A DNA stretch of 64,000 nt from Streptomyces sp. BK239 (GTDB lineage: Bacteria; Actinomycetota; Actinomycetes; Streptomycetales; Streptomycetaceae), in the NCBI RefSeq assembly GCF_004217285.1, contig NZ_SHKS01000003.1:407169-471168 (forward strand). The letters run 5' to 3'. Position numbers and translations under genes: made by a program. Below the pieces are notes generated by a model. The model was not told the DNA's origin and searched no databases. It worked only from the letters and a program-made list of their open reading frames with translations. Below, in pieces: positions 45,794 through 55,855 of this stretch (positions within the stretch are counted from its first letter, which is position 1; every line of letters starts with the position of its first letter).

Positions 45794-45989
45794 GTGTGCT
45801 CCTCCGTCGGTCCGGCCCCCGGGGTTGCCGGGTGGCCAGTGCGGCTCACCTGCATTCCGGCACCCGGGCACGGGGTGGGTGCCACTCGGCCGGAACAGGC
45901 GTGACAGGTTGCCCCGGCGAGCGCCCTGCAAGCCTCACGTTACCCAGTGCGACACATTTCTGTGAAACCCCACCTGACCTGCGTTTTTG

Positions 45990-46003
45990 CTTGGATATCC
46001 AAG
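45990..46003. promoter_or_regulatory. Palindrome CTTGGATATCCAAG upstream of bkdA1
   Basis: Perfect 14-bp palindrome in the most AT-rich segment of the bkd operon 1 upstream region, about 200 bases before the bkdA start. It is a likely operator; an Lrp/AsnC-type or TetR-type protein could bind. Confidence 0.5.
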
Positions 46004-46324
46004 TAAAATCGGCAAAGTCGGGAAGGACCCTGGTCACAGCCTCGCAGGAGGCCGGAGCAACGGCACGTTATCCCGCGCACCCTGGCTGCGGGAAGAGTTC
46101 GCGTGCGAGTCCCGCCCGGGACGCGACAAGGAGGAATTCAGCTTTTCGGCCGGGCGCGCGCACGGACGCGGCGACGCGCGCGGGCGCACGGAGCAGACGC
46201 GCGCCCCCCTGCGCGCGGGTCGGCGGCCCCTGTGATCGTGAACCCGACCGCCGGGGACCGCTCGGGACACTCGGTGACGCTCTGCGACAAGGCGCAGCTC
46301 AGAACCCTTCGGGGCCGGAACCGC

Positions 46325-46370
46325 CACGCGCGTGTGAGGCCCTGGCGGTTCAGGGCCTCACACGCGCGTG
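46325..46370 (-). terminator. Strong hairpin terminator of the kinase gene
   Basis: A perfect 20-bp stem (46325-46344 with 46351-46370) has a six-base loop, 34 bases downstream of the kinase stop. Confidence 0.85.
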
Positions 46371-46404
46371 AGGGACGAGGAGTGAGGTGGCGAGCCGGGC
46401 CCGG

Positions 46405-48006
<1,602 letters not shown>

Positions 48007-48350
48007 CAGTCCTCGCCGTCGTTTCTGCCCGCGGTGCGCGCGGTGTTGTTACGGTCTCCGTCGGCCACGCTACAGCCTCAGCGCAAGCCGCCGGTCCGGG
48101 ATGAGCCCCGCCGTCGACCGGAGACGGACCGGTCATCAAACCTGCTTTCCGTACCCACGTGCAAATTGTGTGTACCGGGCGTACGCCCGCTGTAACGCTT
48201 GCGCGACGCTTCTTTCGCGTACGGTCACGGAACGGGCACCGAGCTTGACGTGTCAGTGCCCTCGGGCAGACTTGGCCGGGAATAGCACTTTCGATCAACA
48301 GTGAGCCACGGCGAGCAGGGCGCCCGGGGGCCTTACGGGGGACGCAGAAG
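48007..48350. promoter_or_regulatory. Divergent promoter region of two Ser/Thr kinases
   Basis: 344 bases without a gene. It includes an AT-richer segment (48150-48180, 'GTGCAAATTGTGTGTACC') and short CGTACG/GTACG motifs on both sides, plausible promoter elements for both kinases. No clear palindrome or known operator was recognised. Confidence 0.4.
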
Positions 48351-50003
48351 ATGAGCCAGGACGGCGCACAGGGCCGGTATGCGGGGCGGGCGCTCGCCGG
48401 CGGCCGCTATCAGCTGCGCGACTTGCTCGGCGAGGGCGGTATGGCCTCTGTGCACCTCGCCTACGACTCCGTGCTCGACCGCCAGGTCGCGATCAAGACA
48501 CTCCACACCGAACTCGGTCGCGAACAGGCCTTCCGTGAGCGCTTCCGCCGCGAGGCCCAGGCAGTGGCCAAGCTCACGCACACCAACATCGTCTCCGTCT
48601 TCGACACCGGCGAGGACGACCTCGACGGCCTGACCACGCCTTACATCGTCATGGAGTACGTCGAGGGCCGCCCGCTCGGCTCCGTGCTCGACGAGGACGT
48701 GCGGCGGCAGGGCGCGATGCCCGCCGACAAGGCGCTGAAGGTCACCGCGGACGTGCTGGCCGCCCTGGAGATCAGCCACGAGATGGGGCTGGTCCACCGC
48801 GACATCAAGCCCGGCAACGTGATGATGACCAAGCGCGGCGTCGTCAAGGTGATGGACTTCGGCATCGCGCGCGCCATGCAGTCCGGCGTCACCTCCATGA
48901 CGCAGACCGGCATGGTCGTCGGCACCCCGCAGTACCTCTCGCCCGAGCAGGCCCTCGGCCGTGGCGTGGACGCCCGCTCCGACCTGTACTCCGTCGGCAT
49001 CATGCTCTTCCAACTGGTCACCGGGCGGCTTCCGTTCGACGCGGACTCACCGCTGGCGATCGCCTACGCGCATGTGCAGGAGGAGCCGGTGGCCCCCTCC
49101 TCCATCAACCGGGCGCTGCCGCCCGCCGTCGACGCGCTCGTCGCCCGCGCGCTGAAGAAGAACCCCAACGACCGCTTCCCCACCGCCGTCGCCATGCGCG
49201 ACGAGTGCCTGCGCGTCGCGGCCTCCTTCCAGGCCGCCCCGCCCAGCATCGTCGCGGGCACGCCCGCCCAGAGCGGCTCGGGCGTCGGCTCCGCGGTGTT
49301 CCCTCCGGTCGGCCAGACCCTGCCGCCGCCCGTGGGGAACGTCCAGACGCCGTACCAGCCGACCCCGACGCCCAACCCGTACGGCACGCCCTCGACGCCC
49401 CCGCCGTCCTACGGCTACCCGCAGCAGGGCGGCTACCAGACGCCCGCCCCGCCCTACGGCGCCCACCAGCAGGGGCCGCACACCCCGCCCGCGTACAACA
49501 TCGCCCCGCAGCACCCGACGGCCGTGGGAGCGGGCGGCGGCCGCAAGGGCGGCAAGGGCGTGGTCATCGGCTCGACGATCGTCGCCCTGGTGGTCGCGGG
49601 CTCCCTGATCGGCAGCCTGGCGACGAACGGCGACAGCGACGACCGCCCGACCGGCAAAGAGGGTACGGGCGGCTCCAGCGTCACGGCCTCACCGACGAAG
49701 GCGGCCGACCACCGCGGTCCCGACACCTCCAAGACGATCGACCCGTCCGAGTGCTCCGAACCGCAGGAGTCCTACAACGACCCCGACAAGATCAGGGTGC
49801 CGGACTTCCAGTTCAAGTACGTCAAGTCGGTCAAGGAGTGCTTCCAGGCCGCCGGCTGGAAGATCAAGATCAAGACGGTCGACGAGAACACCTACGGCGA
49901 GGGCGCGGTCATGGACCAGTTCCCCTCCGCGGGCACGGACGTCGACCCGAAGAACATGCCCGAGATCGAGCTGAGCGTCTCCTCGGGGAACCCGCCCGCC
50001 TGA
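48351..50003 (+). CDS. Membrane Ser/Thr protein kinase with one PASTA domain
   Basis: The 550-residue kinase has its catalytic domain at about residues 18-280 ('LLGEGGMASVHLAYD', 'VAIKTLH', 'HRDIKPGNVMM', 'DFGIARAM', 'GTPQYLSPEQA'), a Pro/Gln/Tyr-rich cytoplasmic linker, one membrane helix ('VVIGSTIVALVVAGSLIGSL', about 405) and an external region ending in a single PASTA-like domain ('VPDFQFKYVKSVKECFQAAG' to the C-terminus). PASTA domains bind muropeptides. Two external Cys residues ('SECSEPQES', 'KECFQ') may pair. ATG 48351 begins 'MSQDGAQG'. The two kinases share 'TQTGMV.GTPQYLSPEQALG' activation loops and are probably an ancient duplication. Confidence 0.93.
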   Translation: MSQDGAQGRYAGRALAGGRYQLRDLLGEGGMASVHLAYDSVLDRQVAIKTLHTELGREQAFRERFRREAQAVAKLTHTNIVSVFDTGEDDLDGLTTPYIVMEYVEGRPLGSVLDEDVRRQGAMPADKALKVTADVLAALEISHEMGLVHRDIKPGNVMMTKRGVVKVMDFGIARAMQSGVTSMTQTGMVVGTPQYLSPEQALGRGVDARSDLYSVGIMLFQLVTGRLPFDADSPLAIAYAHVQEEPVAPSSINRALPPAVDALVARALKKNPNDRFPTAVAMRDECLRVAASFQAAPPSIVAGTPAQSGSGVGSAVFPPVGQTLPPPVGNVQTPYQPTPTPNPYGTPSTPPPSYGYPQQGGYQTPAPPYGAHQQGPHTPPAYNIAPQHPTAVGAGGGRKGGKGVVIGSTIVALVVAGSLIGSLATNGDSDDRPTGKEGTGGSSVTASPTKAADHRGPDTSKTIDPSECSEPQESYNDPDKIRVPDFQFKYVKSVKECFQAAGWKIKIKTVDENTYGEGAVMDQFPSAGTDVDPKNMPEIELSVSSGNPPA

Positions 50004-50029
50004 CGCGGACCGCGCGTGTCGACACGACG

Positions 50030-50057
50030 AGGGCCCGGCGCCGGTGCGCCGGGCCCT
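50030..50057. terminator. Bidirectional hairpin terminator
   Basis: A perfect 12-bp stem (50030-50041 with 50046-50057) and a four-base loop separate the PASTA kinase and bpa genes. Confidence 0.8.
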
Positions 50058-50107
50058 GCTGTGTCCGTGTGTGTCCTGCTGCCTGTTCTGCGGATACCGA
50101 TACGGTC

Positions 50108-50656
50108 CTACAGGTACGGACCGCCCGAGCGGCCGCCCGTGCGCGGGTCGTCGCCGCCCTCGTTGCCGCTCAGGCCCGGCGGCAGCGCGCGGCGCATCTG
50201 CTCCAACTGCGCCCGCGCGGCCATCTGCTGGGCGAACAGCGTGGTCTGGATGCCGTGGAAGAGGCCCTCCAGCCAGCCCACCAACTGAGCCTGTGCGATC
50301 CGCAGTTCCGCGTCGCTCGGGGTGGCGTCCTCGTTGAACGGCAGGGAGAGCCGCTCCAGTTCCTCCACGAGTTCCGGCGCCAGGCCGTCCTCCAGCTCCT
50401 TCACCGAGCTCGCGTGGATCTCCTTCAGCCGGGCGCGGCTGGCCTCGTCCAGAGGCGCCACGCGCACCTCCTCGAGAAGCTGCTTGATCATGCTGCCGAT
50501 CCGCATGACCTTCGCCGGCTGCTCGACCTGCTCCGTCACCGGGATCTCACGGGAGTCGTCGTCCGTGTCGGCGCCGCCGAGCGCCATCCCGTCCTGACCC
50601 ACGACCAGGATCCTCTGGGCGTTCTCCGACGACCTATCGTTCCTCGGCATCTCCAT
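50108..50656 (-). CDS. bpa: Bacterial proteasome activator (Bpa/PafE)
   Basis: The ~182-residue protein matches the DUF2587 Bpa family: helical core with 'KVMRIGSMIKQLLEEVRVAPLDEASRARLKEIH' type pattern (blocks 'MRIGSMIKQLLEEV', 'RLKEIHASSVKELEDGL', 'SLPFNEDATPSDAELRIAQ'), a low-complexity N-terminus and a C-terminus '-GGPYL' that keeps the hydrophobic-Tyr-X signature used to dock into the 20S proteasome. It forms a dodecameric ring that opens the proteasome gate without ATP. ATG 50656 was chosen ('MEMPRND'); ATG 50665 and 50650 are alternatives. Convergent with the PASTA kinase. Confidence 0.9.
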   Translation of the reverse strand: MEMPRNDRSSENAQRILVVGQDGMALGGADTDDDSREIPVTEQVEQPAKVMRIGSMIKQLLEEVRVAPLDEASRARLKEIHASSVKELEDGLAPELVEELERLSLPFNEDATPSDAELRIAQAQLVGWLEGLFHGIQTTLFAQQMAARAQLEQMRRALPPGLSGNEGGDDPRTGGRSGGPYL

Positions 50657-50831
50657 GCGGTCCATTCTCTCGCACCGGCACACCTCATCACCGTGGTGCC
50701 CCCGGAGACGGCTGATCCACCGTTTTCGTTCCGTCTCCGTTCGGAGCAGTCCGCCATGCGTCTTGTGTGTGGATATGTGAGTGTTGTGGCTACTTTTCTG
50801 GCGGCTTGAACACCGGGAGGGGGTCACGGTC

Positions 50832-51332
50832 GTGACTCCATGGCGACGGGGGTTGTGCACAGCGGGGGCCGCGCTGCTCGCGGCCGGCGGGTCGCTGTAC
50901 GGCGGCTGCGCGGCGCACGCGACGGGATCCTCGCACGGCAGCGGCTCGTCGTACGTCTCCGTGACGGCGACCGGCTCGCCCTCGGCGTCTCCCAGCGCGC
51001 CCGACCGGGCCGGCAGCCGGGCCGGGGAAGGCCGCGTGCGGCCCGGTCGGAGCCTGGGGACCGGCCCGGGGGACGAGGACGGGTACGCCGACCCGGACGG
51101 CGCGCAGGACGAGGAGGGTGACGGCGAGGGCGACCGGACCGAGGAGCCTGACGGCGCTGTGCAGCCGCCCCGAGAGGCGGGGTTCGTGCCGTCGGCCTCG
51201 CCGCAGGCCGCCGGTGCCCAGGAGCAGCCCGTCGGGCGCATGCTGCGCATCCTGCCGCTCGGCAGCGGACTGCTCCTCATCGGGCTCGGCTGCGGTCTCG
51301 CCTTCTTCGGCCTGCGCCTGCGACGCAGCTGA
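50832..51332 (+). CDS. Exported protein with C-terminal membrane anchor
   Basis: The 166-residue protein has a signal sequence ('RRGLCTAGAALLAAGGSL'; a Cys in 'YGGC' could be a lipobox), an acidic Gly/Asp/Glu-rich middle ('DEDGYADPDGAQDEEGDGEG') and a hydrophobic C-terminal helix ('LPLGSGLLLIGLGCGLAFFG') ending in 'LRLRRS'. There is no LPxTG motif. The layout suggests a surface protein tethered at its C-terminus. GTG 50832 has GGGAGGGGG upstream. Function unknown. Confidence 0.78.
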   Translation: MTPWRRGLCTAGAALLAAGGSLYGGCAAHATGSSHGSGSSYVSVTATGSPSASPSAPDRAGSRAGEGRVRPGRSLGTGPGDEDGYADPDGAQDEEGDGEGDRTEEPDGAVQPPREAGFVPSASPQAAGAQEQPVGRMLRILPLGSGLLLIGLGCGLAFFGLRLRRS

Positions 51333-51366
51333 GACACGGGGGCCACCCGCTCCGCGGGGCTTCTGC

Positions 51367-52350
51367 CTAGCGGGAGGCGGTGAGCAGCACCTTGCCGACG
51401 TGGCCGCTCTCCTCGACGATCCGGTGGGCGGCCGCCGCTTCGCTCATCGGGAGCGCGCGGTCCACCACGGGGCGGACGCCCCCTGCGGCCAGCAGCGGCC
51501 ACACGTTCTCGCGGACGGCCGCGACGATCGCCGCCTTCTCCTCCAGCGGACGGGCCCGCAGCGAGGTCGCGCTGATCGCGGCGCGCTTGGTGAGCAGCGC
51601 GCCGATGTTCAGCTCGCCCTTGGCGCCGCCCTGCATGCCGATGATCGCGAGGCGGCCGTTGACGGCGAGGGCGCGGACATTGCGCTCCAGGTACTTCGCG
51701 CCCATGTTGTCGAGGATGACGTCGGCGCCCGCACCGCCCGTGGCCTTCTCGATCTCTTCGACGAAGTCCTGCTCTCGGTAGTTGATCAGGATGTCCGCGC
51801 CCAGTTCGGCGCACCGCTCCAGCTTCTCCGGGGTGCCCGCCGTGACGGCTGCCTTCGCTCCGACGGCCTTGGCCAACTGGACGGCCATGGTGCCGATGCC
51901 GCTGGAGCCGCCGTGCACGAGCAGCGTCTCGCCCGGGCGCAGATGAGCGATCATGAAGACGTTCGACCAGACGGTGCAGGTCACCTCGGGAAGCGCGGCG
52001 GCCGTCCGCAGGTCGACCCCGTCGGGCACGGGCAGCAGCTGCCCCGCCGGGACGACCACCTTCTCGGCGTAGCCCCCGCCCGCGAGCAGGGCGCACACCT
52101 CGTCGCCCACGGCCCAGCCGGAGACGCCCGGGCCCAGGGCGGCGACACGGCCGGAGCACTCGAGGCCGGGGTAGGGCGACGCGCCGGGCGGCGGGTTGTA
52201 GAAGCCCTGCCGCTGCAGGATGTCGGCGCGGTTGACGGCGCTGGCCGCCACCTCGACCAGGACCTCGCCCTCGCCGGGCACGGGATCGGGGACCTCGTCC
52301 CACACCAGCGCCTCGGGACCACCAGGTTCGGGAATCGTGATCGCATACAT
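51367..52350 (-). CDS. NADPH:quinone oxidoreductase (zinc-independent MDR family)
   Basis: The 327-residue cytoplasmic enzyme belongs to the medium-chain dehydrogenase/reductase superfamily, PIG3/quinone reductase branch. N-terminal GroES-like domain with 'VNRADILQRQGFYNPPPG', then the Rossmann domain with 'HGGSSGIGTMAVQLAKAVGA'; the zinc-binding residues of alcohol dehydrogenases are absent. Length and motifs are typical. ATG 52350 begins 'MYAITIPEPGG'. It lies downstream of, and in the same orientation as, the RCK gene, separated by 32 bases. Confidence 0.93.
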   Translation of the reverse strand: MYAITIPEPGGPEALVWDEVPDPVPGEGEVLVEVAASAVNRADILQRQGFYNPPPGASPYPGLECSGRVAALGPGVSGWAVGDEVCALLAGGGYAEKVVVPAGQLLPVPDGVDLRTAAALPEVTCTVWSNVFMIAHLRPGETLLVHGGSSGIGTMAVQLAKAVGAKAAVTAGTPEKLERCAELGADILINYREQDFVEEIEKATGGAGADVILDNMGAKYLERNVRALAVNGRLAIIGMQGGAKGELNIGALLTKRAAISATSLRARPLEEKAAIVAAVRENVWPLLAAGGVRPVVDRALPMSEAAAAHRIVEESGHVGKVLLTASR

Positions 52351-52382
52351 GAGAGGGACGCTACTCCTCCGCTCACGCGATC

Positions 52383-53042
52383 TCAGAGGCGTGGCGACGC
52401 CGGGCGCTCCGGGGGCACCCGCACGATCGTCACCAGACGGTCGGTCAGCTCCAGAACACCCACGGCCGGATCGTCGTAGGCCAGGATCCGATGGCCGCGG
52501 ACGACGCTCACCACCAGATCGTCCGTCTCCCGAGGGCTGCGCCCCGACTCGGCCTTGGTGACCGGGCGCTCCACGATGTCGAGGCCGCTGCCCTGCCGCA
52601 TCAGATCGTCCATGATCACTCCGGCCGCCGGGCTGAGCACGGACAGCCCCATCAGACGTCCGGCGGCACCGGCGCTCGTGATGACCTCGTCGGCGCCGGA
52701 CTGCTTCAGCAGCGGGGCGTTCTCCTCCTCGCGCGCCGCGGCCACGATCTTCGCCCGGGGGTTGAGCTGGCGGGCGGTCAGCACGACAAGGACCGCCGTG
52801 TCGTCCCGATCGGTGGCGATGATGATCCGCCCCGCCCGGTGCACCTCGGCCTTGCGCAGCACATCGCTGCGGGTCGCGTCGCCGACCACGCCCTCGTAGC
52901 CCTCGGCCGTCGCCGCCGCGATCGCCCTCGCTCCGGGGTCGATCACCACGACCTGCTCCTTCCGCAGCCCCGCCGCGCAGGCGGTCCGGATCGCGGACCG
53001 TCCCTTCGTGCCGAAGCCGACGACGACAGTGTGGTCGCGCAA
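52383..53042 (-). CDS. Stand-alone RCK (TrkA-N/C) domain protein
   Basis: The 219-residue protein is a complete RCK regulator of K+ transport: Rossmann motif 'VVVGFGTKGRSAI' at residue ~5, 'VIDPGARAIAAATAEG', 'GDATRSDVLRKAEVHRA', then a TrkA-C-like end. It has no membrane segments. It is strongly similar along its length to the RCK half of the adjacent divergent K+ channel (shared 'LLKQSGAD', 'LTARQLN', 'GSGLD.IER.VT'). TTG 53042 has GGAGG six bases upstream; longer open reading is non-coding in character. It may form mixed rings with the channel's RCK domain. This subunit-like design is unusual beside its own paralogue. Confidence 0.85.
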   Translation of the reverse strand: MRDHTVVVGFGTKGRSAIRTACAAGLRKEQVVVIDPGARAIAAATAEGYEGVVGDATRSDVLRKAEVHRAGRIIIATDRDDTAVLVVLTARQLNPRAKIVAAAREEENAPLLKQSGADEVITSAGAAGRLMGLSVLSPAAGVIMDDLMRQGSGLDIVERPVTKAESGRSPRETDDLVVSVVRGHRILAYDDPAVGVLELTDRLVTIVRVPPERPASPRL

Positions 53043-53157
53043 GGGGACCTCCGGAATGCTGGGCGAGCCTGCGGGAACGGGTGTTGCTGGGTGACGGGCG
53101 TGGGTCCGCCGGGAACCATGGTGCCCACCGATCGAACCACCACACAGGGGGCACGCG

Positions 53158-54276
53158 TTGCGAGACCACGAACGACAGCCGGCCACGACGAGCCGGCTCT
53201 CCCTCTTCAAGTCGCTGTGGCATCGCCGCTCACGCCTCGAGGCCCGCGACGACGCGGAGGCGGGCCGCTCCATCACCATGCCGGTGCACAGTGGCCTCCC
53301 CCCGCTCCAGCAGGTGCTGCGCCGCCTCGCGCTGGCCCTGCTCGTCCTGTTCGTCACGACGTTGATCGTCTACGCCGACCACGACGGCTACAACGACAAC
53401 TCCGACGGCCAGGTCGACTTCCTCGACGCGGCCTACTACGCCACCGTGACCCTCTCCACCACCGGCTACGGCGACATCACGCCCGTCGGTGACGCGGCCC
53501 GGCTCATCAACATCCTCGTCATCACCCCGCTGCGCGTGCTGTTCCTGATCATCCTGGTCGGCACCACGCTCGAAGTGCTCACCGAGCGGACCCGGCAGCA
53601 GGTCCGCGTCCATCGCTGGCGCACCCGCACCCGTGACCACGTCGTGGTCGTCGGCTACGGCACCAAGGGCCGGCACGCCGTGGAAACGCTCGTCGGACAG
53701 GGCATCCCCAAAGAGCGCATCGTCGTGGTGGACGCCCAGCGCAAGGCCGCCCACGCCGCCGGCGACGACGGGCTGGTGTCGGTGACCGGGGACGCCACCC
53801 GCCAGGAGACCCTCCTCAAGGCCGAAGTCCCCCATGCGGCCCGCGTGATCGTGGCCCCGCAGCGGGACGAGACCGCCGCGCTGGTCACCCTCACCGCCCG
53901 GCAGCTGAACCGGCGCGCCACGATCGTCACCGCCGCCCGCGAGGACGAGAACGTGCCGCTGCTCAAGCAGAGCGGCGCGGACACCGTCGTCACCAGCTCC
54001 AGCTCCGCCGGCCGACTGCTCGGGGTCTCCATGGTCAGTCCCGCTGTGGCCAGGACCCTGGAAGACCTGATGACCCTCGGCAGCGGCCTTGACCTCATCG
54101 AACGCTCCGTCACCCAGCACGAAGCGGGGAAGAATCCGCGCGACTGCAAGAACCTGATCGTGGCCGTTCTGCGCGGCAAGGAACTCCTCGACTACGCCGA
54201 CCCACGGCTCACGGAACTGCGCCAAGGAGACCGTGTGATCACGGTCAGCCGGGCGGTGGTCACCGAGCAGACCTGA
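53158..54276 (+). CDS. Potassium channel with C-terminal RCK domain
   Basis: The 372-residue protein has two membrane helices ('RLALALLVLFVTTLIVYAD' and 'LINILVITPLRVLFLIILVG') flanking a pore loop with the K+ selectivity filter 'TTGYGD' (about residue 100-105), followed by an RCK domain ('VVVVGYGTKGRHAVETLV'). It is an MthK-type ligand-gated channel. TTG 53158 has AGGGGG six bases upstream; ATG 53278 is an alternative that removes 40 basic/acidic cytoplasmic residues. It is divergent from the stand-alone RCK gene across 115 bases, and both genes begin with TTG-CGN-GAC-CAC. Confidence 0.93.
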   Translation: MRDHERQPATTSRLSLFKSLWHRRSRLEARDDAEAGRSITMPVHSGLPPLQQVLRRLALALLVLFVTTLIVYADHDGYNDNSDGQVDFLDAAYYATVTLSTTGYGDITPVGDAARLINILVITPLRVLFLIILVGTTLEVLTERTRQQVRVHRWRTRTRDHVVVVGYGTKGRHAVETLVGQGIPKERIVVVDAQRKAAHAAGDDGLVSVTGDATRQETLLKAEVPHAARVIVAPQRDETAALVTLTARQLNRRATIVTAAREDENVPLLKQSGADTVVTSSSSAGRLLGVSMVSPAVARTLEDLMTLGSGLDLIERSVTQHEAGKNPRDCKNLIVAVLRGKELLDYADPRLTELRQGDRVITVSRAVVTEQT

Positions 54277-54306
54277 GGCGCGGCTGGGCGGTGGCAGGGT
54301 GCCACG

Positions 54307-54320
54307 GTTTCACGTGAAAC
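54307..54320. promoter_or_regulatory. parS site
   Basis: Exact GTTTCACGTGAAAC, in the 142-base gap between the channel and moeA genes. First of two sites 89 bp apart. Confidence 0.92.
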
Positions 54321-54395
54321 AAGGCTGGCGCCGGCCGGGACAGCCCCTCCCGACGTCCTGAGGGCTCGAAGCGTGCTGGATGCCCGGTCCGACAT

Positions 54396-54409
54396 GTTTC
54401 ACGTGAAAC
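54396..54409. promoter_or_regulatory. parS site
   Basis: Second exact GTTTCACGTGAAAC, ten bases before the moeA stop codon. Close pairing of two perfect sites suggests a ParB nucleation point. Confidence 0.92.
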
Positions 54410-54418
54410 GACCCTGCG

Positions 54419-55855
54419 TCAGCTGAAGCAGGATGCGATGCCCGTCGCCCAGGGCAGATCGAGAAGCTCGACCTCCTGGCCGGCTCGCGCGCCGCCCTGC
54501 GGTACGACGACGAGGGCATCGGCCGCCGCGATGCCCCGCAACATCGCCGGACCGTTGTAGTGCAGCGGCACCGCATGGTCGCCCCGCAGGAACACCGGGA
54601 CGATCCGGGTGTCGTACGGATGCCCGTGCACCGCCTCCCTCAGCGGCAGGGTGTACGGCTCCGACGCCGGGCGTCCGGCAAGGATGCGCAGCAGGGGCTC
54701 GGCGAGCGTGAGAAGGCCGGAGACGGCCGCCAAGGGGTTGCCGGGCAGGCCGACCAGGTGCTGGTCGGGCTTGGTGCGGGCCAGAAGCATCGGATGGCCG
54801 GGGCGCACCTGGACGCCGTCGACCAGGAGGTCGGCGCCGATGCGGCGCAGGACGGGGTGGACATGGTCGACGGGCCCCGCGGCCGTGCCGCCGGTGGTGA
54901 CGATCAGGTCGGCCGGGGACGTCGTGAGGGCCTGGTGCAGGGCCTCCTCGTCGTCGCCGATCCTGCGCAGGGCCACGACCTCGGCGCCCAGGGCACGCAG
55001 CCACGGCGGGAGCATCGGTCCGAGCGCGTCCCTGATCAGACCGTCGTGCGGGCGGCCTTCGGTGAGCAACTCGTCGCCCAGGACGAGCACCTCGACACGG
55101 GGCCGGGGGACGGCGGCCAGCGTGTCGTAACCGGCGGCCGCGGCCAGTCCGAGGACGGCCGGGGTCACCACGGTCCCGTCAGGCAGCAACTGGTCACCGC
55201 TGCGGCACTCCTGGCCGCGCGGACGGATGTCCTGACCGTGCTGGACCTCCCGGGTCGGGTGCAGCCGCCCCTTCTCGTCGGTGCGGCCGTGCTCGCTGCG
55301 CAGTACAGCCGTGGCGCCCGCGGGGACCCTGGCCCCGGTGGCGATGCGGACGGCCTCGCCGTCGGCGAGGGCCGCGGGCTCGGCGTGCCCGGCGAGGACG
55401 CCCTCGTCCCGTACGGCCCAGGGGCCCGGTCCGGAGACCGCCCAGCCGTCCATGGCGGAGCTGTCGAAGGAGGGCAGGTCGGTGAGGGCGGTCAGCGGAG
55501 CGGCCAGGACGAGGCCGAGAGCGTCGTCGAGCGTGACGGAGACGGGTGTGCGGCGGGCGGCGACCGGGCGGGCGGCACGCGCGGCGATGGCGCGGGCCTG
55601 GGCCCAAGGGGTGGCGCCGTGACGGTCCTTGTGGGGTGGTGCCGGGGACGGGTCGGGCCCGTGAGAGGCGTTTCGGGCGCCCTGGTCGTCCCGGGGCCGG
55701 TGGGAACCCTCGGGCTTCCGGGAGCCACGGGGTGCGTGGGCGTCGCGGCTGTCACCGTGTCCGGTCGTCTCGTTCACGAGGGCGAGCACCTCCTCGACGT
55801 AGTCCTCGTCGAGGTCCTCCGTGTCCTGGCCGCCCGGGGTCCCGCGGGGGGTCAT
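54419..55855 (-). CDS. moeA: Molybdopterin molybdotransferase
   Basis: The 478-residue enzyme inserts molybdate into adenylated molybdopterin. The MoeA core is intact ('DLPSFDSSAMDGWAV', 'GDELLTEGRP', 'TTGGTAAGPVDHVHPVL', 'LVGLPGNPLAAVSGLL'); the usual TTGGVSxG is TTGGTAAG here. A ~85-residue N-terminal extension, acidic then His/Arg/Pro-rich and predicted disordered, precedes the core. ATG 55855 overlaps the mobA stop (ATGA), so the two cofactor genes are translationally coupled. Confidence 0.93.
   Translation of the reverse strand: MTPRGTPGGQDTEDLDEDYVEEVLALVNETTGHGDSRDAHAPRGSRKPEGSHRPRDDQGARNASHGPDPSPAPPHKDRHGATPWAQARAIAARAARPVAARRTPVSVTLDDALGLVLAAPLTALTDLPSFDSSAMDGWAVSGPGPWAVRDEGVLAGHAEPAALADGEAVRIATGARVPAGATAVLRSEHGRTDEKGRLHPTREVQHGQDIRPRGQECRSGDQLLPDGTVVTPAVLGLAAAAGYDTLAAVPRPRVEVLVLGDELLTEGRPHDGLIRDALGPMLPPWLRALGAEVVALRRIGDDEEALHQALTTSPADLIVTTGGTAAGPVDHVHPVLRRIGADLLVDGVQVRPGHPMLLARTKPDQHLVGLPGNPLAAVSGLLTLAEPLLRILAGRPASEPYTLPLREAVHGHPYDTRIVPVFLRGDHAVPLHYNGPAMLRGIAAADALVVVPQGGARAGQEVELLDLPWATGIASCFS

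Larger units (their letters stand above)
45794..46404. other. Upstream region of bkd operon 1 (no gene)
   Basis: This 610-base gap has no convincing coding sequence: the open stretches on both strands lack ribosome sites and normal codon bias. It holds the bkdA promoter region, an AT-rich segment near 45975-46015 with a palindrome, and the terminator of the kinase gene at 46325-46370. Between 46040 and 46320 I see nothing specific. Confidence 0.6.

Noticed and set aside
46034..46327. Small minus-strand gene in the bkd1 upstream gap
   Set aside because: No ribosome site, poor codon bias, low-complexity product, and its upstream end reaches into the kinase terminator.
52383..53357. Longer RCK protein with a 100-residue N-terminal extension
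   Set aside because: The extension is Arg/Ser/Cys-rich antisense of the channel gene; TTG 53042 has a proper ribosome site and fits the domain start.
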